A stretch of DNA of 38,611 nucleotides from Chromera velia. Taxonomy: Eukaryota > Sar > Chromeraceae. The stretch covers positions 1-38,611 of the forward strand of contig JAHBMJ010000887.1 of the NCBI GenBank assembly GCA_018398765.1, in the 5' to 3' direction. The notes beneath the pieces are model-generated. The model worked only from the letters and a program-made list of their open reading frames with translations, was not told the DNA's origin and did not search any database. The number at the start of each line of letters is the position of its first letter. Position 1 is the first letter of the stretch. Below, in pieces: positions 26,575-37,517 of this stretch. The position numbers and the translations under genes were made by a program.

Positions 26575-26889
26575 TGTAACATAATCAGTAGTCTAGCAGT
26601 AACGGAGCTCATATTCTAAGGCATAAAAGTAACGACACGAAGAAAGAGTGAACGGTTGGCTTGTTCTAGAAACGTTCATCCTAGAAGTCCTACTTCAAAG
26701 TCTGGTTTTCCAGATAGTCAATCTGGATACCATGAATACAAGCCGTCCTAAAGCTATATCGATTGGAGTAGCTACGGGTGCGCGTACTTCCGCTCGGTCC
26801 CGCAAGGCAGGCTCATACGTTCTCTCAACGTCACCGACCGGCCTATGCCAACGCTTAGAGGCGGCGCGGCTACAAGCATTCACATCACA
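26575..26889. repeat. 5' LTR (315 bp)
   Basis: Left copy of the direct repeat. It contains TATATTC/GGCATAAAA-like words about 60 bp in that might act as a core promoter; this is inference only. The LTR orientation matches the plus strand. Confidence 0.83.
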
Positions 26890-27778
26890 CATGCCCATCC
26901 TCCCAAGGCGTGTATCCACACACGATCTCAGATCTTGTACTCAATTTCAATCGCTTCATTTCTCCTTGATGCTCTTTCCTTTCTCCCTCATATCAGATTC
27001 GAATCACATAAGAAGTCGGTATACAACGACCGACACGGGTTGTCGGACACTACCACAAGCGTGTGTGTGGAGTGACAACCATTCATCTTGAACATCGCTG
27101 CTTCAAGTAAACAAGAACGGGATGACGGCGTGTGCAAGCCATCAGTCACCACAAGAAGCTTCATGAATCTGTCACTGCATATGAGCTCATGTAGAGATCG
27201 CCCCACAGCCAGTCATACACTTTCACTTATCATCCATCCAGTCACTCTGCAAACAATGAATGACGACACCACAGACACTCAAGAGGCGGTGTCTGCACAG
27301 TGGAGCTCTCCTCCCGTGCAAAGTGGTTCTGGTTCGGCATGCATCAGGGAGAAAACACCAGAAACACTTTCGCAGTCAGAAAAAACAAAGAGATCCTGCG
27401 AATGCACATACCAACTCGCTTCAGAGAGAAGATACGCAAAAATATACAGAGGGAGACCAAATGTGCATAAGAAGATAAGAATCAAGACATGCATCAAAAG
27501 AAGAATAAAGAAAGATAGGAAAATATGAGAGGAAGTGTCCTCGAGTCGTTCCATTCAGTGTCAGCGTGTCAGTGTGTCAATCAGTGTATCAGTGTATCAA
27601 TCAGTGTACACTTCTCTCTCTTCATGGAAGAAGTGCGTTAGCAACTTCTTAAGCTGTTATCTGCATTTCCTTTTCCTTCTTTCTCTTTTCACCTTTCCCT
27701 TGTTTTTATTCCTTCTTATTCCACCTTTCATTCGCTAAGCCTTTCATTTCTTCTTCTTCCACCTTTCATTCTCTTTCT

Positions 27779-27895
27779 TTCATTCATTCATTCATTCAAT
27801 CATTCTTTCATTCACTCTTTCCTTCTTTTTTTTCTTTCCTTCTTTCTTTTTTTCTTTCTTTCTTTTTTTCTTTCTTTCTTTCTTTCTTTTTCTAA
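27779..27895 (+). repeat. (CATT)n and (CTTT)n low-complexity run inside the LTR element
   Basis: TTCATTCATTCATTCAATCATT followed by long TTTC/CTTT repeats, ending at TTTTTCTAAGCAG. It resembles an over-long intron 3' end, which hints that host intron sequence may have been captured. Confidence 0.9.
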
Positions 27896-29860
27896 GCAGC
27901 AAGGCGTAAGAAAGTCAAGGAAAAGGTTCAGGTAGCGAAGATGGACGGAGACAAGGTTAGAGACAAGATAAAGATAAGAACATTCATTTTTTCCTTCTCT
28001 TTTCCATCCTTTAAGTCTTTTTTCATCTCTTCAATCCCTCTTCCATTCTCCTATCTCTCCTTCTCACCTTCATTCTTTCTGCTTCCTCTAATCCATTCTT
28101 TCCTGTTCTCTCCTGCACTGACAGATACTGCCACACCAACCACCATCCCATCTATTTGTTTCTTTCTGTCATCTTCTTTTCCCTTCATTTTTCTTTTCTT
28201 CTTTCTTCTATTCTCTTCTTTCTCTTTTTTATACTTTTACCTCGTACCAGACTCTATTGCGGTGAAGAAACATGGGGAATCATTCTCACCTACTGGGCGG
28301 ATCGAACATGTACTTCTGAAGTCCTTGACTAAGAGCGTACATGGCGAGACTCGGCTCGTCTTTTCTTCTTCGACTCTGGATGCTCTAAAGTTTCTAGCCT
28401 TGCAGATAGGCCTCGTGCGTCTTTGCACAGCTTGTTTCGATCAGCTTGCCGTCACCGTCAGTACAGGCCTCTGTGTGGCGCCACTATTAGTAAGTTGGGG
28501 GCACACACAGGCTTTTCAAATTTCTTTCGTTCATCTTGATAAGTTGGGTACGCCTTTCCACCGTTCTCGATCTTCTCTCTCTTTTCATGATCCCGTTCTT
28601 TCTCCTTATTCTTTTCTTCCTCTTCTCCTTAATTCTTTTTTCTTTCTGTTTGATTTCTTCCCGTCCTTCTACTCTTCTTTATCCATTCTCTTCTATCGGG
28701 TGCCCTCACACCAAGTAAGTACTGAGGATTTCTAAGCGCTCTCACTGACTGTCATTTCCCGTCTCCTCCTTTTTCATTCTATAAAAATAGAAGCACAGGG
28801 ACAATGCGTACATATAGTCAGCTGACTTGTTCTCTTCTTGTCTGAGGTTCTGTCCGGGTGACCAGGTGTTCTCACACCCTGCCGTCTCCTCTTCCTTTGT
28901 CGCTCTTCACGGCACGCCACCTGCCTCTACGGAAGGCAGCCAAACCTCACAAGAGTCTACACAAAAGGAATTAGAAAGACGTAGACTCGTTTCTTCATGC
29001 ACAGGTCGGCACGACCGGAAGTGTGGTCCATGCTCTGTCTGCCCGTTTCCTCAGGCACTCTTTGTTTTATTGTGCCCTGCCCTCTCTGGGGTCTACAGCA
29101 AGCAGCTCCTTCTCCCGATTTGTGCAGGTCCCTACATAACACGACAAGATGACTGAGAGGAGTATGCACAGAAACACTTCCTCTACACTCCAATCTCACA
29201 TGGGCTTTCCATCGATTTGCCGTGTCGAGTCCTCACCATCAGACTAACAACAGTCCGAATTGAGAACAGCGTCTCACCCTTTTTGGACTCACTATCTCTC
29301 TTTTCCTTCTTTCGCTCTCAATTCACAGAGTCACCTGCCTCCCTTTCCTTCCGTTTCTGTGGAAGCAATCTTCAGAAAGGGGACCAGAGAGAGGTTTTCC
29401 ATCAGTACGCTCGATCTACCATCAACGAGGCCTTCGTTCAGTCTCATCTTCCTGAGGTTTGCATCTCAGGGAACACTAAGTCTTCCGAGGCCAACAGAAC
29501 CTCACACACAGCCTCGGTAAAGAGGCAATCACCACGGTATTTTCCTCTTCCTCTGTGCTTCCATCGCAACAATCTACGTACACCAGTGGTCTGGCTTCAT
29601 CTGGTTCTACCCTTCCTCAAAAAAAATTCTCTCTCTGTGGATCACCATTCACGGTCTCTTTCCACAGGCAGTCACATTCTCTTCAAGCACAACACTTTCT
29701 CTCATGCGGTTCGTAAAGGAAGGACCAGATCAATCCATCAGACCAACTGTTCTATGGAAGCACCACACTCACTGACAGTTTGAACAGGGAGAAATCTGTG
29801 ACTCTGTCTGCCTTGGATTGACTCAGAGCCGTCTGTTTGAACAAAGCTCTGCTATCCACT

Positions 29861-30175
29861 TGTAATATAATCAGTAGTCTAGCGGTAACAGAGCTTATAT
29901 TCTAAGGCATAAAAATAACGATACGAAGAAGGAGTGAACGGTTGGCTTATTCTAGAAACGTTTATCCTAGAAGTCTTACTTCAAAGTCCGGTTCTCCTGA
30001 TAGTCAATCTGGATGCCATGAACACAAACCATCCTGAAGCTATATCGATTAGAGTAGCTATGGGGGCGAGCGCTTCCGCTCGGTCCCCCAAGGTAGGCTC
30101 ATGCGTTCTCTCAACGCCACCGACCGGCCCACGCCAACGCTTAGAGGCGGCGCGGCTACGAGCATTTACATCACA
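29861..30175. repeat. 3' LTR (315 bp)
   Basis: Right copy, same length and orientation as 26575-26889, followed at once by the TCTAT duplication. Confidence 0.83.
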
Positions 30176-30182
30176 TCTATCA

Positions 30183-30224
30183 AAGATACTTGGAACCAGC
30201 GTTAAGATACTTGGAACCAGCGTT
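30183..30224. repeat. Perfect 21-bp tandem duplication beside the 3' LTR
   Basis: The unit beginning AAGATACTTGGAACCAGC occurs twice head to tail (30183-30203 and 30204-30224), only a few bases outside the LTR target duplication. GC-rich DNA with CCGCGG words follows to about 30420. Confidence 0.93.
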
Positions 30225-30673
30225 TCTAGACACTGCGGCGTTTGTGTGTACGCACGCCGCGGTGCACCCTTTGCGCGGAGAAAAAATTTGGAGGAGAAGG
30301 GGAGGACTGCGATGCAGCGCAGTGCCGGTTGAGCAAGTTTCTGCGCGGTGGGTCTGCCGCGGAGTGGCGGGACCGTCGCCTTTGTCTCTCCGCGGCGATA
30401 TCGAAAAAAAAAAGTGGATCGTCGAGATCGAGTCCGCTAAGTGTTGCTCTAAGACTCACAGTCTGACAGCTCTCAGCCCAGAGAGCTGTACAGATTCTTG
30501 TTAAGCAATCAACTGAGAGCAGCAGACTCAACCTGTCAAAGGAACATTCATCTATATGATTTATATGCTTCAATGAATACTAAGTTTAATACTTCACAGT
30601 TGAATCTGCTTACTTAACTCTGAATTTTTATGAAGGTGACAGTCTACCCAGACTGTCTTACCGTCTGAGTATC

Positions 30674-31194
30674 ATGACGCCCAAACGAAAAACGCCTGAC
30701 TCTGATGTGAAAACGACGTAGTCTCAGAAGTTCTTGAAGTTCTTTGTTGCCGCAGAGAAGAAAGGGGAGGGGGCCGCCAAGGCTGGGCAGTCATTACTCG
30801 GTGGCCTTATGCCTCTAGCCGCCCGGAAATCTCCTCGGCAGTCCCCCCCTCAACAGTCCTCCCTTCCTCGGCAGTTTTCCCTTCGCCCACGTCAATCTGC
30901 GAGGCTCTCTGCTGCAGCCACCTCTCTGAACAGGCAGCAGCGGGATTTGCCACAGACCCCTGTTAGTGGGTTTCCTTCAGCGAAGAGACGGCAGAGTGTA
31001 TCAAAAGAAGGAAAAGGAAAGGAAGAAAAGAAGGGGTTGAGAGGGGGAAAGAAAAAAAGAAGGGGAAAGGAAGAAAAGAAGTCGACTCTGACTTTTCAGG
31101 TAGCGAGGGGGATTTTAAAGAGAATGAAAGCAGCGGTGTTGAAGAAAAGGAAGGGGGGGAGCCTCTTGTGGACTCTCATGTTGAGAAGAAGTAA
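30674..31194 (+). pseudogene. Decayed ORF with in-frame TAG and frame shift, possibly transposon-derived
   Basis: ATG at 30674 opens a Lys/Arg-rich frame (MTPKRKTPDSDVKTT) that meets TAG at 30719 and then reads on open to about 31080 (QKFLKFFVAAEKK, then Ser/Pro/Gln/Arg-rich). After a purine-only stretch (30999-31080) another frame becomes plausible: acidic, SDFSGSEGDFKENESSG, ending at TAA 31192. A basic start, low-complexity middle and acidic end in one damaged ORF, surrounded by AT-rich repeats, suggest a relic. Family not recognised. Confidence 0.4.
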
Positions 31195-32383
31195 GAAGAC
31201 AAAGCGAGTACAGATGTGCTGGAGAGATCTATGTTTTCCTCTGTCATAATGATTGTGGTGGCAAAGGAGGTCCGATTGTCAGTTAGGGGGGAGGTGAGGA
31301 GTGGTATGCGGATAAGGGGACAGACTTATACACAAGGGCGAGTCCCCGACTATGCAGCTTTCCTTCGTCAATGCACCTCGGATCTGGATTCCGATGGTCA
31401 TAAAAGTGACTGCAACTTCAGAAAGCGATAATCAATCACATATCAATCGTATATCAATCGTACATTTGCTTTGTGTACAGACATATGTTAAACGCAGCTG
31501 AAAGATGATAAAGGGGGGGGGGTTAAATGGGTTGAGCCGTCTCCAAGTCCAGAGGAGAAAAGACTTTGTGCTTCTAATGCTCCCCGCCTTTTCCCTCTTT
31601 TCTCTGTCAGATCTGTGATTTGATTGATTAATATTCTATTTGACAATGCTGAACAATGTTTCATGGTGTGTACATTCATGAATAATCATTTTAATATAGT
31701 TTGATTCATTTTTATTACTACTCATTTAGATATATTGAGGGTTATTGAATTTAATATTGAATAATAGTCTAATTGATGATCTAGTTGATGATATATGTAC
31801 AGTTTTTCTTTTTATTACGTGACTTGATAGTCATTTTATTCTTAAAACACCTTAACCGGCTTATATAAAATAGGATGGGATTTATATTTCGGGCCACACC
31901 GCGGTCCACTGCCGGGCCTCGACTTGCACTCTGAGAGGCACGGTTATCGCCGCGGGGCGGCAAACGGTCAGAAGTAGGCTAGAATTAACCGCGGCGCTAG
32001 CGCCGTGGAAAGCTTGGGCAGGCCGGGGCAGGCACTGCGCCGCGGTGCTCACCAAGGCTGCTCTAGAAACACTGCTTGGAACGGGCGTCGCCATGCACGT
32101 CGCGGGTCGTGTGCGGCGGCGACCCTCTTGCGCACTCCCGCGCGCGGCGGCGCGCAGTTCTTACAGACGCGGGTCCGAGCTAAAAAGGCGTTTGCTGACT
32201 GCTGTCCTTCAGAGGATTGGTGAAATTTGGTGAAGTCCAGCGAATACAGAAGCCTGTAGCTAGCTGTCAGAAACGTCACAAGTTCAAACGTGTTTGTGAG
32301 TCGGAACTCTCCAGCAGTATGCTCGCTTTGTGTCTGGCGTTCACGGTGGTGTTTTCAACAACGTACCCTCTGCTTGATATGAC
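31195..32383. other. Intergenic upstream of TauE/SafE gene
   Basis: AT-rich to about 31860, then a GC-rich block (31890-32180) with several CCGCGG, GCGCGC and GGCGCTAGCGCC palindromic words, then mixed DNA to the start of the transporter. The GC block may be a promoter island or another element's end; I cannot decide. No exon is supportable. Confidence 0.5.
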
Positions 32384-32413
32384 ATGATGACGTTTTTCTT
32401 CCCAGTCACAGAC

Positions 32414-35400
32414 ATGCAAAGAGGATCCAAGGCCGTGTGCTTCGCAATTTTCGCCTGTTCCGTGGGTCTGGCTGCATGTGCGTCCTCAACAGAGGATGAA
32501 GACGACGCCACCCCCCTGTGGGAACTGCTGGCCGCAGGCGATGGAAGGTTGATTGGGGCTTCCATTGGGTTTGCGTGTATTTCAGCAGCAGCAATCACGG
32601 TCAGTCATTCCTGCAAGATGGGACCAGAACATCCACAAACTGTTTTTGCCGGCCTTCCTTTCATGAACGTTTGCTTCTTTGTCGCATTCGATCGCTGCAG
32701 GTGGGAATCGGGGGCGGTGGACTGTTTGTGCCCCTTCTGATTGTGGCGTTCGATTTTCAGATCAGTCAGGCAACGGGGCTCAGTCAGGCGCTGATCTTTG
32801 GCGGGACCCTCGCGGGTTTGTTTCTTAACTTGCAACAACGACATCCAGTGGCGGACAGACCGGCGATCAACCTTGAATTGGTTGGTCTGAAATTTTGGAT
32901 GCGACGCGCCGGCTCTTCTTGAATGATTTTTTTTTTCAGTCAGTGGATTTCTCGGTGGTGCAGGGTCTCTCTGTTTCTATCCGTCTGGTTGTCTCTGGTC
33001 GTCTCTGCAGATTCTCTTCATGACCCCGATGCTGCTGTCAGGGGCGCTGACAGGGGTGATCCTTCACGCAGTCCTCCCTGACTACTTCGTTCTTGCCTTG
33101 GTAGCGATTGTTTTGTCGTATACAGCGTTCAAGACTTTCGTGCAAGGGTTCAAGCTTCGGAAGAATGAAAAGGAGGCGAGGGCAAAGATCGAAGCGCAGA
33201 GCCGTAGAAGAGTGGCAGAGGAGGCGGAGGAGGGGGACATGGGGGCGGTAAATGGGGAAGGCGGCGGTATTCTCGACGAAGAAGTAGGCGTCAGGAAGGC
33301 AGAAGGAGACGGAGATAGACATTCAGAAGATGACAATGTGGCCAGATTTTCGAGAGAGAGGGACGTGGTGGGTGGGGCGGGTGGGTCTCCATCCCAGGCC
33401 GCGAGGAGTTCTTTGGGTGGGGTGTCTGATGGCGGTGAGCGGGAGAGCAGGGCTGGGAGGCAAGGGTCTTTTGCGAGTGCGTTCAGTGGGGTGATCAATC
33501 GGTTGTTCACAGAAGGGGATGGGATTGCCATCTCTGTGGACGGAACCGAGCTGGGAGGGGGAGGGGGGGCACCAGGAATGGAGCGGCGTCGGTCGAATGT
33601 GCGAACTTCAAGCGCGCCCCACATCTCGGGGCTGGAATTGCGGAGCAACGGTTCTCAAGCAGAAGTGGACCCGAGAGGAAAGGGGCCGTCGTCGGTCTGT
33701 TCGGCCCCGGGCCCGGCCCATGGAGCTGCGACGATGCCTGCCGCAGTAACGAATGGTCGCGGATCTCCGGCTCAGAGGCTGTCTGTGGTTTCTAACGGTG
33801 AAGGGGCGGGTTCACTTCCTGAAATATGGGAAGGGGAGGCGGAAGGCGAAGGGGGACTCTTGCGAGCCGATGTGGAGAAGGGGCAAACGTCTCCGCAGAC
33901 GCGGGGGGAGAAGGAAGATGCAGCAGCTGCTGGGGCGAGTAGAGGAGGACATGAGGAGATGGAGAACCGCTCTTCGGAGACTGCGGCTGATGCTCCTTTG
34001 TCAGCTGAAGTGAAGGCGATGTTGGAACATGACTCGAAACACAACATGAGGGTAAGTATAAGTAGGTGAGTGAGTGCCTTGGAAGGGTTTGAACAGATAA
34101 GCGTCGAGGTGGCAATCCATCGAGATCTTTCCCCTTTTTGTCTTGGAGAGATTAGTCGGGGCACGCGGTGTCCGACTCTTGACTGCTTTTGTCTGTTCGA
34201 CGACTCTCTCGTCCGGCCTGCTCATTTTTTCCTTTTCCTGCCTTGCTGTGTTTCGGTCATGAGTGAGTGAGTGAGTGACTGAGTGAGTGCAGCGTTGGAC
34301 CTACCTGTTGACTGTGTGGGGTGTGACGATGGCCATACAGGTGTCTAAATCGGTTCTGAAAACGGTCAGTCAGTCAGTCAGTGAGTCAGTCAGTCAATGG
34401 GAGGAGACTGCTTGGTGGGTTGGGTGGGCCCTAGGAGTTTGGTTCGAATGTGCACGCCATCAAAACAAAGCCGAGGCTGTGGAAAAGTTTGTAAGAAGAG
34501 TGGATGATGTCAGATCGAAGTACTGCAGTTCCCTTCTATCGTCTGTTGGAATGACTGTTCCTACACGCCCACATGCTTGACTGTCCATCTCCTTGCCTGC
34601 TTCACCGTCTGTCTTTCACATGAAGAATAGGAGGGAGAAGAAGAAACGTACAGCATGTCTCTCTGTCTGTCTGTCTGTCTGTCTGTCTGGCTGTTTTTTT
34701 GTCTTTTGTGTTCATGAAGAAAAGGAGGGAGAAGAAGAAGAAACATATAGTCCTTCTGAGAACAAGAAGACGGAAAAGAAGAAAATCTGCGAAGGGTCTG
34801 TCTGTGCGTTCAAATACGACAACGCACGAAGAAACAGACGTCTGGATGGATGCATGGATCGATGCAGAGAGTGCCGTTCGAGGTGGGTTGTCCTGTGTAC
34901 TGGGTTCTCTCTCTGGCGGCGATTGTGATCAACTTTCTGATGTCCTTTGTCTTCATCCGCATGTCCATCTCCGAATACGCGCGGAAGAGCGAGGCAGGGT
35001 ATCCATTCGTTGAAGGGGACTTTGAGTTCAGGAGGGAGGCAGTCGTCAGGCTGTCCGTCATGTTCTTTGTCGCAGGTAGGTAGGTAATTAGGTCTGGGTG
35101 GCTGGCTGGCTGCCTCTCTGTTCGTGTGCGTCTTTCTTTGTTTTCATTAGTCTGGCTCACCTTTCTTCTCGCTGCTTTCTTTCATCATTAACCGAGGGGG
35201 GACACGAATCAATCACAGCAACGACTGAGAGTCGGTCCTGAAAAGTCATCAGCATTCCCTGACTGGCTGGCTGGTAGGGCTGTGCATGAACAATTGGGGA
35301 CGGAAAACAATCAAGCAAGCGTTGTGTCGTCAGAATCTCATGGCAAAGGCTTTTCGGTCTTCCAATCTCTCCCTATGACTTCATGCATGCTGCGTTTCGT

Positions 35401-36205
35401 CTTCATTGTCTTCCCATTTTGGGGTCACTCTGCGCCTTCTGTTGGTTCAGTAAAGTTTCCCTTCTTGTCCCATGCATCGAGTGACGACCGCTCACGTTGC
35501 CACACATTCGCACACTTTCATGCACTGCACAAATAGTCAATTTGTGAGGGGCACGGGGAGTGGCAGGGAGTGACGAAATGGCCGCACGCTTTTTGTGCAG
35601 ATATTTTCTAAAGACCAAATCCACCGTAAGCGAGGTAATGAATAGTGAGTGGTTGAGTGTGTGCAGGTGTGATCAGCGCTCTGATGGGCATTGGAGGCGG
35701 TCTGATCTTGGGCACCCTCCTGCTCCACGTCAGCCTTCTTTTCTCTTAACTGCTTTTCTTTGCTTGTGTTTCGATCGGCGATGGTTTGTTGAGGGTAGGG
35801 GGGTCCAAGATGCAGCGCAGCGCAGAGCAACGTTGGTTGAGGTGCATGCATGCATGCGTGTTCTTTGGCGACTCGACTCGACAGTTGTCACTGTACATGA
35901 ACGGAAGCGATCATGAGGAATGGGGAGGAGAGGGGAGGGGAGCGGCTTCTCATTGTAAATTTCCTTCCTCACTCTTTCTTGACTGATTCTTTCGTCTGTT
36001 CTTTCGTGCTTTAAAGTGGGCACGAACACAGCGAAGTGACTGGCTTGAACCCCTTTCTCAGTTTCTGTCGGTATACACGACGCCCATGCGCAAATCAGCC
36101 ACCTGAAGTCATTTCTGTTCTGCCTCGGCTTTTCTCATTCCGTCTGTCAATCATTCGTCCTTTTCCTGCTGCCCCCCCTTCCCTCCCATGAGTTCTGCCG
36201 ACGGA

Positions 36206-36242
<37 letters not shown>

Positions 36243-36784
36243 CGACAGACAGATAGACAGACAGAGGCAGAGAGAGACGACCTCCACAACGCAACGCAAC
36301 GCAACCCGATCCGTTTCTGCGTGCATGCGAGAGAGCAGGTTGGGTTCATCCCCCAAGTCGTGACGGCTGCCAACGCAACGTCTCTGATCATCACGTCCTC
36401 CTCCACAGCCGTGGTGGGTGCATGGGGGGGGTTCTGGGTGCTGCTATGCTGTTGGTCTTCTTCCCTTGTTCCTGCTTTCGTGCGCTCGTCGGTTGTGTTT
36501 TTTCTGTTCCTTCGGGCCGGGTCGACCCATTCGTCGGCGCCCGTCTGCACTAAAGTTCCTCTTTACATACACAGCCTCCCCATTTGTGTTTCCCTTTGGT
36601 TGTTTTTTTTCGTCTAGCTTTTGATGCCCTCGATCTTGCTATTTGAGGAGACTGTGTGCGTTTGCTTCTGTCGTTTAGGACTTTGGGAAGTGCTTTCTCT
36701 CTCTCCGGTAATCGGTGAGCGAGAGCAGTGTGTTTGGCCGTCTGTCCGTCTGCTTCTCTCTCTTTCTCTCTCTTTCTCTTTCTC

Positions 36785-36819
<35 letters not shown>

Positions 36820-37444
36820 CAATGTCTTTGGAAAAGAAAGAGAAGGACAAGCTCTCTGTAGTTGTCTCTCACTCTCTCTCTGTCTCTGTGCGCGCGCAGA
36901 CGTTTGCCCTTACCGGAGCAGCTCCTTGGGAGTATGCAGTGTTCCTGGGGGCGTGCACTTTCGTCGGTGCTGCAGTCGGAAAGTTTGTCTTGGATCGGCT
37001 GGTCAGTCAGTAAGTCAGTCAGTAAGTTGGCAGGAGAAAGGGAAACAGGCAGGAAAAGAGGAAATGGCATACGGCGGCTCTTCCTCTTTTTGGTTAATGT
37101 GTCCGTCCGTCAAATCTCTGTTCTTCACCTCTTTGGTCGCTCGCATTCCTTCCTTCCCGTTTTCTTTGTATTTATTTCCTCTTTGTTTTCTGCCTTGCTA
37201 TTCTCACCAGGTTTTTCTTCGTTTCTTTTTCGTGGCCTCGTTTTTCAGAACCTTCTGTCACCCTTTGTTTCTGTCCCCGTGATCATGCAGGTAAAGAAGT
37301 ACAAACTTGCCTCCCTCCTGGTTATCCTCCTGGCGTTCCTGATCACCTTCTCGCTCATCGCGATGCTCGGTCAGTCAGTCAGTCGGTCAGTCCTTTCGTC
37401 GGTTAGCCAGGCAGGGAGGGAGTCTGCTTGACGCGGTCTCTTCG

Positions 37445-37479
<35 letters not shown>

Positions 37480-37517
37480 TTTTTTTCTTTGTCGGCCTGA
37501 CCTTTGCAGGCTCATGA
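32414..37517 (+). CDS. TauE/SafE-family anion/sulfite-type exporter (10 exons, 670 aa)
   Basis: Exons: 32414-32599, 32701-32880, 33011-34051, 34293-34364, 34868-35075, 35667-35728, 36339-36413, 36900-37001, 37291-37369, 37510-37517 (TGA). Total 2,013 nt, phases consistent. Residues 1-20 form a signal-peptide-like start (KAVCFAIFACSVGLAACASS). The family's two inverted halves are clear. The first half has VGIGGGGLFVPLL (about residue 63), SQALIFGGTLAGL and LFMTPMLLSGALTGVIL. The second has ALMGIGGGLILGTLLL, VGFIPQVVTAANATSLIITS and membrane helices to the end. The family moves sulfite, sulfonates or related anions; the substrate here is unknown. Between the halves lies an unusual hydrophilic insert of about 295 residues (about 174-469), rich in Gly, Glu, Arg and Ser and presumably cytosolic. 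An in-frame ATG at 32384 is an alternative start. The last exon adds only one residue. Confidence 0.9.
34261..34292 (+). repeat. (GAGT)n array ending in a 3' splice site
   Basis: The intron before exon 34293-34364 ends GAGTGAGTGAGTGAGTGAC... GAGTGAGTGCAG, a tetranucleotide array where a pyrimidine tract would be expected. Confidence 0.85.
34365..34396 (+). repeat. (GTCA)n array starting at a 5' splice site, TauE gene
   Basis: GTCAGTCAGTCAGTCAGTGA and two further units immediately after exon 34293-34364. Confidence 0.9.
36209..36240 (+). repeat. (AC)n microsatellite in TauE intron
   Basis: About 16 AC units followed by GACA repeats in the intron 35729-36338, about 100 bp before the acceptor. 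This is the one dinucleotide tract here with the opposite strand sense (AC, not GT). Confidence 0.95.
36757..36817 (+). repeat. Compound (TC)n(TG)n microsatellite in TauE intron
   Basis: TCTCTCTTTCTC-type tract running into (TG)n, in the intron 36414-36899. Confidence 0.95.
37002..37027 (+). repeat. (GTCA/GTAA)n array starting at a 5' splice site, TauE gene
   Basis: GTCAGTCAGTAAGTCAGTCA then GTAAGT, immediately after exon 36900-37001. Two of the steps are perfect GTAAGT donors. Confidence 0.9.
37370..37392 (+). repeat. (GTCA)n array starting at a 5' splice site, TauE gene
   Basis: GTCAGTCAGTCAGTCGGTCA immediately after exon 37291-37369. Confidence 0.9.

Larger units (their letters stand above)
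26575..30175. mobile_element. LTR retrotransposon-like element, apparently non-coding (LARD-like)
   Basis: Two direct repeats of 315 bp each (26575-26889 and 29861-30175) start TGTAA and end ATCACA (TG...CA). They have no indel between them and roughly 88% identity by eye, mostly transitions. The flanks are TCTAT before the left repeat (26570-26574) and TCTAT after the right (30176-30180), a 5-bp target duplication. These are the defining marks of an LTR insertion. The interior (about 2.97 kb) is CT-rich with (CATT)n and (CTTT)n runs near 27770-27895. I recognise no gag, protease, RT, RNase H or integrase motif, primer-binding site or clear polypurine tract. It is probably a non-autonomous, old copy. 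Confidence 0.83.

Noticed and set aside
26590-26610. tRNA A-box-like sequence (TAGTCTAGCAGTAAC) in the LTR, suggesting a tRNA-derived SINE
   Set aside because: No B-box (GGTTCGANTCC) lies at the right distance, and the equal-length TG...CA repeats with a 5-bp duplication fit an LTR.
27941-28735. 264-codon open frame inside the LTR element
   Set aside because: Half of it is Phe/Ser/Leu from CT-rich DNA. The more complex part (about 28255-28500) shows no recognisable domain and no splice-consistent neighbours, so it is described only as element interior.
30205-32090. Inverted repeat between the GC-rich blocks near 30205 and 32060 defining a further transposon
   Set aside because: Only short shared words (GTTTCTAGA, CCGCGG) in roughly inverted order are visible, and no target duplication was found. 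This is too weak to call an element.
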